Part shown: positions 1-5,224 of the stretch, in pieces | Position numbering within the stretch: the stretch's first letter is position 1 | Layout: each line of letters starts with the position of its first letter | Assembly (NCBI GenBank): GCA_002168015.1 | Contig: NHCX01000103.1 | Span: 2,410-7,633, forward strand | Reading direction: 5' to 3' | Length of the DNA stretch: 5,224 nucleotides | Source of the DNA: Verrucomicrobia bacterium TMED44 | GTDB lineage: Bacteria; Verrucomicrobiota; Verrucomicrobiia; Opitutales; Seribacteraceae | Translations under genes and position numbers: made by a program | Notes under the pieces: generated by a model | What the model was told of the DNA's origin: nothing | The model's input: the letters and a program-made list of their open reading frames with translations, nothing else | Database searches by the model: none

Positions 1-2120
1 AGCGAACTCTTCCATTTTTGATCTTTTGTGTCGCGAGTAACGAACTCCAAAAGATTTTTCTTACCATCAAGGCATACTAAATCCTGAACGCCATCATTAT
101 TAAAATCACCACATTCAATTCCATTGTGTCGAATTTTAGGAAGATCCGTAAGGTATCTAGATTCTACCTTCAAAGAAAATTTTTGGGATTTCGCCAGAGA
201 AATCATTTGAAATCCACCTTTGCCAAGAGCCACCATACTGATGCCTTTAGGAGCATGAAAAGTACTCACTTGCGAGGGAACAATCAAGGAACTTTCCAAA
301 CGATTCTTGAGATTAGCTTCCGGTTTCTCAGAGTGTAGTCTTTCCCAATACCCATCTTCATGAAATGCAAAAATTTCAAAAGTGCCATGCCCTTCCCAAT
401 CAATTTTAATAGGGGTGCTCAAATCTCCTGCCTGATCTTTAGAATTGAACTGTTCGATTACCAGTAATTCATCTCCTTCCCAAGAAATTACCCGTACATG
501 TCCCTCACCTGCGACAAGTAATCTTTCCTTTTTTGACAAAGGATCGGTAAATTTCGAAATGTTTTCTTTCTCGATATCCTTTAGGAAACTTTTGCGAACC
601 ACCGAATCGCCAGCAACCAATTGCCACCCATCTTTCTTGTCAGACAGAAGAATGACTGGTGCATCCCGACTCGAGAGAATCAATACGTCTTGTTGCGTGT
701 CTCCGTTTAAATCGCATACGAAAAGCTCACTGGGCTCCCGCTTTATATCTTTGACTTCATACTCATGAGTTACTTTAAACTTGTTGTCCGAAGACCATTC
801 AAAAGTCTTAAGGTAAAAATCTGAATCTAGTTCGCAAAGAACAAGAAGTTTATCATCTTTTCCTTTACCGGTATTGGTCGATACTGCAGCCAAAGGAATA
901 CCATCCAGTTCGATCATCATAGGAAAACTAAAACCTTTACCTTTCTGATATTCAGAAATGCCAAGAACTTCCTCCTCTGCGCTCAGAAGAAGCAATTTTA
1001 TTTTACCTTCATTTCGTAAGGCAGATAGATGGGTAATTCCTTTTAGTGAAGGGGATGATTTAACCTTACCTGAAAATCCGTTCTTGTCTGATTCAACATG
1101 AAAAACTTCTCCTTCATCTGGGGAAGCCGAAACCAATTCGGGAATCCCATCCAAATTAAAATCACCCAATGCCCAGAAACTTTCTGTATTAGATGTAGAA
1201 AAAATATCGTAGGAAATTAAATCAAAAGATGATTCCCGATTAACTATCTCTTCATCGGAAAAAGAGAAAATCACCGCCTCTCTCGACAAGGAATCAATCG
1301 AGCAAAACTTTTTGTAATTCAGAGACAGTGACGATTCCAAGGATGCCGGAAAGGACGAAAGCGAAATGTCAAAGGATAACTCCGGACCGAAACCCTCGTC
1401 TTCTCCAAGCCGAATCTTAAGCGAAAATTTATCACTTGGCACTAAATACATCCAATCAAGAATTTTATCGTCATTAAGATCAATCAATTCCACACCATAA
1501 GCACGCTTATCTCCTTCCCTGAATAAAGAAGGTGGGTATTGGGGTTGACCTTTCAAAAAAGAAATCTTCTCGAGCCCAGGTTCAGTAAACACAAACAACT
1601 CATTCCTCCCATTCTCATTAATGACCTGTAGACTTTTTGAGTAAGCTCGAATCTTATTGGATTCTATTTCAAAACCGTCACTCCATGTAGAATTATTTTC
1701 CCTGAAAAATATCCGTACACCATCCTCTGGACTTCCAATAATGATATCCGCAACACCATCTGAATTTAAATCGCCTATGGCAATATCAGAAACGTTTCCA
1801 TTGATGAAGATTCTTTCAGGTTGATAATTTGCATCTTCAAGGACGGGTTCCCATCGATTTCTTCGGACAGGGCGAATATTTTTCGGAGCAATACCCTTTT
1901 GCGTACGATAGAGAATTTCTAGGTATGACTTATTTAAATTGAAGTAAACCAGATCTACCAATCCATCACCATTTAAATCGGCATGTTGAAGACAGCGGGC
2001 GTTCCATCCAGTAAGTAAAACCTCAGGTTTGGAAAGCTCTATTGGTTTTGAAATAACTTGAGTCAAACCCAAGCAGAAAAAAAGAATGAAAATTGAATTT
2101 TTCAAATTAAGTAAACTCAC
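1..2120 (-). CDS. Exported VCBS/FG-GAP repeat protein (3' end beyond window)
   Basis: The frame is open without a stop or frameshift for 706 codons and runs off the left edge, so the C-terminus is missing. An in-frame TGA at 2121-2123 directly precedes the GTG at 2118-2120, making this the earliest possible start. That GTG overlaps the stop of the upstream gene by 4 bp (GTGA). A TTG at 2103-2105 is an alternative start and would give a compact signal peptide beginning MKNSIFILFFCLGL. Either way a signal peptide is visible (hydrophobic core SIFILFFCLGLTQV, cleavage probably near VIS-KP). The mature part carries repeated D-x-N-x-D-G-x-x-D loops at residues 48, 117, 214, 320, 470 and 672, the calcium-binding signature of VCBS/FG-GAP beta-propeller blades (established for the family). 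A blade-like segment near residue 574 (KIDWEGHGTFEIF) lacks the full loop. No enzymatic domain is visible. The likely role is a secreted or surface binding or scaffold protein; the ligand is unknown. The family call is firm, the function is not. Confidence 0.88.
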   Translation of the reverse strand, partial: MSLLNLKNSIFILFFCLGLTQVISKPIELSKPEVLLTGWNARCLQHADLNGDGLVDLVYFNLNKSYLEILYRTQKGIAPKNIRPVRRNRWEPVLEDANYQPERIFINGNVSDIAIGDLNSDGVADIIIGSPEDGVRIFFRENNSTWSDGFEIESNKIRAYSKSLQVINENGRNELFVFTEPGLEKISFLKGQPQYPPSLFREGDKRAYGVELIDLNDDKILDWMYLVPSDKFSLKIRLGEDEGFGPELSFDISLSSFPASLESSLSLNYKKFCSIDSLSREAVIFSFSDEEIVNRESSFDLISYDIFSTSNTESFWALGDFNLDGIPELVSASPDEGEVFHVESDKNGFSGKVKSSPSLKGITHLSALRNEGKIKLLLLSAEEEVLGISEYQKGKGFSFPMMIELDGIPLAAVSTNTGKGKDDKLLVLCELDSDFYLKTFEWSSDNKFKVTHEYEVKDIKREPSELFVCDLNGDTQQDVLILSSRDAPVILLSDKKDGWQLVAGDSVVRKSFLKDIEKENISKFTDPLSKKERLLVAGEGHVRVISWEGDELLVIEQFNSKDQAGDLSTPIKIDWEGHGTFEIFAFHEDGYWERLHSEKPEANLKNRLESSLIVPSQVSTFHAPKGISMVALGKGGFQMISLAKSQKFSLKVESRYLTDLPKIRHNGIECGDFNNDGVQDLVCLDGKKNLLEFVTRDTKDQKWKSS
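81..1979 (-). repeat. Six dispersed VCBS/FG-GAP calcium-loop repeats within the CDS
   Basis: Six nine-codon loops recur in the VCBS gene. They lie at 1953-1979 (DLNGDGLVD), 1746-1772 (DLNSDGVAD), 1455-1481 (DLNDDKILD), 1137-1163 (DFNLDGIPE), 687-713 (DLNGDTQQD) and 81-107 (DFNNDGVQD). On the plus strand they appear as related stretches such as ccatcaccatttaaatc and ccatctgaatttaaatc. Loop-to-loop spacing is 69, 97, 106, 150 and 202 residues, growing towards the C-terminus. This suggests degenerate blades between the recognisable ones. The third loop has K in place of the usual G, the fourth ends in E instead of D, and the fifth has T in place of G. Confidence 0.85.
2117..2120 (-). promoter_or_regulatory. 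4-bp stop/start overlap (GTGA), probable translational coupling
   Basis: The TGA stop of the 591-residue protein gene (2117-2119) overlaps the GTG start of the VCBS gene (2118-2120). The bases just upstream on the coding strand (ACCCTTTTTCTGA) contain no Shine-Dalgarno-like purine run. Initiation of the VCBS gene by ribosomes finishing the upstream gene is therefore the simplest reading. The coupling itself is inference. If the TTG at 2103-2105 is the true start, the genes are instead separated by 11 bp. Confidence 0.6.
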
Positions 2121-3892
2121 TCAGAAAAAGGGTATAGTTTTGCCTTTGAAACAAATCCGGTATCTGTGTCCTTCGACCAACCAAGGAGGAAATATGGAAA
2201 ATCACCAAAATCATCCGAAGTGAAATCAAATTCATCGTCATCAATAGCTTCAAACATCACTTCAAAAAAAGAAAACATCTTGCTAACATCGACATAATCC
2301 ACTTGCCGGATGCCTCGAGGAAGATCATTCAAGGCATTTTGTACATGAGCACTGTCCCACAAAGAATTCTTTCCATTCTTCATCCTATTTATAACTTGCT
2401 TAAGATAACGATCTTCACCCATAGACAGCAAGAGCCATCCCTCTGAAATAGCATATGAAATCGATAAGCCAGCACCTTGCAAACCGCGCATAGAACGAAT
2501 GGTTACGCCTCGGTGCTCATTTTCTTCAAATAAATCGTTTCCTTGGCTTACTGAATCAACCATTGCTCTCATAGTACGATCAAAAAGTTTAGCGTTCCTT
2601 AAACTAATCGCATATATTGAAGATGAAGGTGAAGCCAATTCTTCCAAATCTAGATTATCCTGATGAAGATATGAAAGACTCACCATTTCATCTCCCAGTG
2701 AACCAAGCAAATCGGTCCTAATTCTAACATCTGACTGATCTTCAAAAGCCTGAATCTGAGTCGTGACCAGCAAGTGTAGAGCAGGGCTTACTCCCTTAAG
2801 TATATTTTCCATCTTTGGCCAAAGTTGCCCTAAATCGTTTTTGGCATTACTCACAGTGAAAACATCCTTTGAAACGAAGTCATGGTTTTCCAAGTCTCCT
2901 TTAACCGTAGAAAGAAAGGAAAGAATCCCTTCCCGATGATCCATGCCTAGGGAAGAACCCATTTCAAATTCCTTTGATTTCGCATCCAAGCAAACCCCCA
3001 AATGGTTTAAACCATTCAAACCTAATCCATCAATCAGTCCACTTGTTTCAATTCCAAAAGGGTTTTGAGGGATTTTCATTTTTTCGCTTTGTTCGCGTAG
3101 AACACGCATCCCTTCCTTAAAATTAAAAAATAGTCTCGCCTGCCCCATCCCAATTTCATCAAAGCAGTCAATATAGGATTCATTATCTTTAAGGGATTTC
3201 CCCCGATCAAAAAAGGTCGTGAAAACCGATTCGACCCTTTCTTTATCTCCCGAGACCAAAAAGAATTTCCCCTTATGCAATGATGCACATAAGCCAGTAC
3301 TTTTAGCTTCAAGTTTTGTGAGTTCTTCATTTTTTGAATTAAGGAACCAACGAAGACTTACTTCACCCATTTTTTCTTCGATTACCTGCATCTTGGAACT
3401 TCCGAGATCTTCAAGTGTCGAAATGATTTCATTAAAATCATCATCGCCTAAAGATGAATCAAGAATTAAAGCAAAAAATGGCATTTTTTGGGCCCTCCAG
3501 CTCGCTCCTGTTTGATCATTCTTAATCATTTCCCTTTCCATTAAATTAGCCAAATCGGATATCCCTAAAACTATACCTCCTTCAATTGAATCCATCATAG
3601 GCTCAAAAACAGATTTTCTTATTTCTTCTAAATTAGATTTAGATTTCTTGGTATGGCCCCTTCCCAATTCATTTTCAATTTTGTCTTTTACCTTTTCCCA
3701 AATGGGAAAATCCATGATCTCCCCCCATGGACCACTATCTAAATCATCTTGGAGATCCTCCCAGTTATCTATTTCCATAGCAACAAGAGTATCTTCGGGT
3801 AAGAATTTGATTAAAGAGTCTTCCTTTTTTGCCACCAATACTGACAATGCACTCAGAACTGAAACAAGTTGGATTAAAAATTTTCTATTCAT
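2117..3892 (-). CDS. Exported DUF3352-like protein of unknown function, internally duplicated
   Basis: This is a complete 591-residue ORF with an ATG start 21 bp after the protease stop. A signal peptide is clear: MNRK, hydrophobic residues 5-20, and probable cleavage after VLVA (residue 21). No lipobox is seen. The mature protein opens with FLPEDTLVAMEIDNWEDL (residues 30-47), followed by an LQDDLDSGPWGEIMDFP stretch. This 'proteins cannot exceed a threshold' style LP-x-D-T opening is typical of large exported proteins of unknown function in planctomycetes and verrucomicrobia, close to the DUF3352 type; that assignment is from memory and needs a profile search. Two similar halves are visible at about residues 138-245 and 424-520. 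The motif DLLGSLGDEMVSLSYL lies at 394-409. A strongly acidic patch (DDDEFDF and nearby) spans 549-564. No catalytic motif is evident. The gene sits between a periplasmic-type protease and a VCBS protein and overlaps the latter, so a shared envelope role is plausible. Confidence 0.82.
   Translation of the reverse strand: MNRKFLIQLVSVLSALSVLVAKKEDSLIKFLPEDTLVAMEIDNWEDLQDDLDSGPWGEIMDFPIWEKVKDKIENELGRGHTKKSKSNLEEIRKSVFEPMMDSIEGGIVLGISDLANLMEREMIKNDQTGASWRAQKMPFFALILDSSLGDDDFNEIISTLEDLGSSKMQVIEEKMGEVSLRWFLNSKNEELTKLEAKSTGLCASLHKGKFFLVSGDKERVESVFTTFFDRGKSLKDNESYIDCFDEIGMGQARLFFNFKEGMRVLREQSEKMKIPQNPFGIETSGLIDGLGLNGLNHLGVCLDAKSKEFEMGSSLGMDHREGILSFLSTVKGDLENHDFVSKDVFTVSNAKNDLGQLWPKMENILKGVSPALHLLVTTQIQAFEDQSDVRIRTDLLGSLGDEMVSLSYLHQDNLDLEELASPSSSIYAISLRNAKLFDRTMRAMVDSVSQGNDLFEENEHRGVTIRSMRGLQGAGLSISYAISEGWLLLSMGEDRYLKQVINRMKNGKNSLWDSAHVQNALNDLPRGIRQVDYVDVSKMFSFFEVMFEAIDDDEFDFTSDDFGDFPYFLLGWSKDTDTGFVSKAKLYPFSE
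2201..2248 (-). other. Acidic C-terminal patch of the 591-residue protein
   Basis: Residues 549-564 contain nine Asp/Glu residues in sixteen, interspersed with Phe (DDDEFDF, then SDDFGDF), just before the C-terminal strands. The patch could be a cation-binding or protein-contact loop, or simply a flexible linker. The sequence cannot separate these. Confidence 0.5.
2333..2623 (-). repeat. Second copy of the internal duplication in the 591-residue protein
   Basis: This covers about residues 424-520. SSIYAISLRNAKLFDRTMRA matches the strand-helix opening of the first copy, and HRGVTIRSM matches GEVSLRWF. ISYAISEGWLLLSMGEDRYL matches LCASLHKGKFFLVSGDKERV, and GKNSLWDSAHV matches GKSLKDNESYI. The second copy is slightly shorter. 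About 180 residues separate the two copies. Confidence 0.65.
3158..3481 (-). repeat. First copy of an internal duplication in the 591-residue protein
   Basis: This covers about residues 138-245. The order of elements is a beta strand plus helix (FFALILDSS, then FNEIISTLEDL), a strand (GEVSLRWF), a strand pair (LCASLHKGKFFLVSGD) and a helix (KERVESVFTTFF) ending in GKSLKDNESY. The same order recurs at 2333-2623. Similarity is at protein level only. The limits are approximate because the alignment was made by eye. Confidence 0.65.
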
Positions 3893-3913
3893 TAGTTAAG
3901 GTTAGATTGGAGG

Positions 3914-4843
3914 TTAATTCGACTGTCTCGGTGGGGTTGTATAACGAAAGCCAGCATTTGGATTCCGAGGATCAAATGCATATGCATCACGGTTGATAAG
4001 AAAAGTTTTAAGTGAGTCTACAGGGATAGAAAAACCAAGTCCCTCCGCCCCTTGGGCAACCACTTTCATATTGTTAACTCCGACTACCTCACCCTTATAG
4101 TTAAAAAGAGGACCGCCAGAATTCCCCGGACTTATTTCCGCTGTGGTCTGAATATGAAGACGGTCGGAAATTATGCGATTACGCAAACTGACTATTCCCT
4201 CGGAAACACTTCTCTCCAAGCCAAGAGGGCTGCCAATGGCAAAGACCCGTTCACCTTGCTTTAGATCTGGAGACGAGCCCAATCGAACAAAGGGGAAATT
4301 GAAAGAAGGAGAAACTCCCTCAATTTTCAATAAAGCCAAATCTAAATTTCCACCGGAAGCAATTATTCTAACATTATCAAAATTACGTTTAGTCAGTTCC
4401 GAACCCGATCCTTGGAATTGGGTAACTGAAATTTGTCGTTCCCCAGCAACTACATGGTCATTAGTCACTAGATATCCACTCGGATGAATAAGAAAGCCTG
4501 AGCCCAGTCCGATAGGGGTACGAATCAAAACAACTGCCTCGCCAAGAATATCTACAAGTTCCCTCAATGTAGAAAGCTTTGCATTTTCAGAAGATTGCAT
4601 GAATATCTCACTCGCAAAACGCTCGCTTTGGGAAGCTGGTTCCTTTTTGTCCAGATTTTTGATGGCAATGACCGACGATCGAGGAATTTTTATTATGTCA
4701 AAGCCAATATCTACAAAAATTTCTGTGGTGGAGGACTTGATTAAATCTCCGGATATTGCTGAATTATTAGCTAAATCGACCTTGACCGGTTTCGCCAAAA
4801 GAAGGAGTGGTAGACAAATAAACGAAATAACGAACTTTAGCAT
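3914..4843 (-). CDS. Exported HtrA/Deg-like trypsin-type serine protease without PDZ domain
   Basis: The predicted product cleaves proteins in the periplasm as a chymotrypsin-fold (S1C-type) serine endopeptidase, or works as a regulatory protease. From the ATG at 4841-4843 it has 309 residues. That start gives a standard signal peptide (MLKFVISFICLPLLLLA, then KPVKV). An in-frame GTG at 4871-4873 would add ten residues and bury the signal's charged end, so it is less likely. The triad is complete: His130 in TNDHVV, Asp168 in NLDLALLKI and Ser242 in GNSGGPLF. Also visible are GLGSGFLIHPSGYLVTN and GSPLGL, typical of Deg proteases. Residues about 21-65 form a small beta-rich domain (ISGDLIKSSTTEIFVDIG, then IKIPRSSVIAI) resembling Sm-like 'G-x-L...I-P-x-s-x-I' barrels. 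The protein ends about 20 residues after the protease domain, so it lacks the PDZ domains of DegP/DegS. It follows the TolB-like gene by 54 bp and precedes the 591-residue gene by 21 bp. Neither start has a Shine-Dalgarno sequence. Confidence 0.9.
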   Translation of the reverse strand: MLKFVISFICLPLLLLAKPVKVDLANNSAISGDLIKSSTTEIFVDIGFDIIKIPRSSVIAIKNLDKKEPASQSERFASEIFMQSSENAKLSTLRELVDILGEAVVLIRTPIGLGSGFLIHPSGYLVTNDHVVAGERQISVTQFQGSGSELTKRNFDNVRIIASGGNLDLALLKIEGVSPSFNFPFVRLGSSPDLKQGERVFAIGSPLGLERSVSEGIVSLRNRIISDRLHIQTTAEISPGNSGGPLFNYKGEVVGVNNMKVVAQGAEGLGFSIPVDSLKTFLINRDAYAFDPRNPNAGFRYTTPPRQSN

Positions 4844-4897
4844 AAAATAGAACAGCAATCTATGAAGCAGCACCTAAGGTGCGAGACAAAACTTCAA
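4844..4897. other. Short intergenic spacer between the TolB-like and protease genes
   Basis: These 54 bp hold the alternative GTG start (4871-4873) and a short inverted repeat (4870-4882). I see no convincing -35/-10 pair, operator or T-tract terminator, so the two genes are most simply cotranscribed. Confidence 0.5.
4870..4882. repeat. 13-bp perfect inverted repeat GCACCTAAGGTGC
   Basis: Six-base arms (GCACCT and AGGTGC) flank a single central A. As RNA it could form only a five-pair stem with a three-base loop. No T-run follows on the coding strand (TGCTTCATAG comes next), so it is not a standard intrinsic terminator. It overlaps the alternative GTG start of the protease. It could be a weak mRNA structure, a protein-binding palindrome or chance. 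Confidence 0.4.
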
Positions 4898-5224
4898 TCA
4901 ATTTGGATAATAAAAGCTAACTTGTGAGCAATTACCAAAGGATGGACCATGTAAAGGAGCGGGTTTTGCACCTTCAAGCTCAGTGTCCAATATCATGATT
5001 CTGGTTTTGCCAGTTACTGACCTCTCGGTGAAGTAGAGGTGTCTTCCATCGCTGGCCCAGCAGGGTTGCATACTGTGGACTGCTCCTTTGGTAATAATGC
5101 GCGATTTGCGAAGGGAAAAATCATATTCACAAACTTGAAACCCCCCTGAAACTGCGGCGGTGAAGACGAACTTATTGGGATCACGAGGATTCCAATTCGC
5201 TTCTGTACAGTGAGAACTAACATT
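4898..5224 (-). CDS. TolB-like beta-propeller protein, C-terminal fragment
   Basis: The frame enters from the right edge without a start and ends at the TGA 4898-4900, giving 108 residues. Two WD40-like/PD40 blades are visible. The first has EANWNPRDPNKFVFTAA then GGFQVCEYDFS (residues 8-37). The second has QPCWASDGRHLYFTER then TRIMILDTE (residues 53-82). These follow the TolB pattern of 'P-x-W-S-P-D-G-x-x-I-x-F' plus an 'I-x-x-x-D' strand. The tail LHGPSFGNCSQVSFYYPN closes the last blade. TolB is a periplasmic component of the Tol-Pal envelope system (established). Assignment as tolB rather than another PD40 propeller is inferred, since the N-terminal domain lies outside the window. Another frame over the same bases encodes an unrelated 69-residue ORF with no family pattern, which I treat as a shadow. 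Confidence 0.72.
   Translation of the reverse strand, partial: NVSSHCTEANWNPRDPNKFVFTAAVSGGFQVCEYDFSLRKSRIITKGAVHSMQPCWASDGRHLYFTERSVTGKTRIMILDTELEGAKPAPLHGPSFGNCSQVSFYYPN

Noticed and set aside
126..768. Two plus-strand ORFs (126-338 and 445-768)
   Set aside because: They lie antisense inside the continuously open VCBS reading frame, have no recognisable domain and are low-complexity Ser/Thr-rich translations.
2040..2120. Lipoprotein signal in the VCBS protein (LFFC)
   Set aside because: The residues before Cys (L-F-F) do not fit the lipobox consensus L-[AS]-[GA]-C, so an ordinary signal peptide is more likely.
3721..3727. C-run (CCCCCC) in the 591-residue gene and a similar one near 5142-5147 as phase-variation tracts
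   Set aside because: Each run is only six bases and the frames are intact across both. There is no evidence of slippage.
3076..3899. Short ORFs on both strands inside the 591-residue gene (3076-3330 minus, 3219-3515 plus, 3648-3899 plus)
   Set aside because: They are shadows of the main frame, which has a signal peptide and duplicated structure. None has a family pattern or start signal.
4052..4850. Plus-strand ORFs opposite the protease gene
   Set aside because: The minus-strand frame carries an intact catalytic triad and Deg motifs, so the antisense frames are coincidental.
4868..4890. Intrinsic terminator after the TolB-like gene
   Set aside because: The palindrome has too small a loop and no following T-tract on the coding strand.
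5014..5223. 69-residue minus-strand ORF overlapping the TolB-like fragment
   Set aside because: The alternative frame shows two PD40 blades and a natural stop. The 69-residue translation is Pro/Ser-rich with no pattern.

Overview
The window reads as one co-directional, all-minus-strand gene cluster from an AT-rich Gram-negative bacterium. Three features point to Verrucomicrobiota or a related PVC-group lineage: a TolB-like propeller, a long secreted VCBS/FG-GAP protein, and a large exported protein resembling the DUF3352 type. That assignment is inference from protein style, not from a marker gene. Starts lack a clear Shine-Dalgarno sequence throughout. I see no RNA gene, CRISPR array, insertion sequence or phage gene.

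In transcription order (right to left): (1) 4898-5224, the C-terminal 108 residues of a TolB-like beta-propeller protein, cut by the window edge; (2) 3914-4843, a complete exported trypsin-like serine protease of the HtrA/Deg type with an intact His-Asp-Ser triad, no PDZ domain, and a small beta-rich domain before the protease; (3) 2117-3892, a complete exported 591-residue protein of unknown function with an internal duplication; (4) 1-2120, an exported VCBS/FG-GAP repeat protein of at least 706 residues. This last gene is open along its whole visible length and leaves the window without a stop codon. It occupies the 2.1 kb that could otherwise look empty.

The spacings are 54 bp (24 bp if the protease starts at an upstream GTG), 21 bp, and a 4-bp GTGA stop/start overlap. 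This suggests one transcript, with the last two genes translationally coupled. The last three products carry N-terminal signal peptides, and the first belongs to a periplasmic family, so the cluster looks like an envelope or secretion module. A plausible but unproven reading is that TolB, the protease and the two large exported proteins act in the same periplasmic or outer-membrane process. No pathway can be named from this sequence alone, and I see no clear sign of a wholly new system. The most distinctive items are the duplicated 591-residue protein, its overlap with the VCBS gene, and the architecture of the protease.
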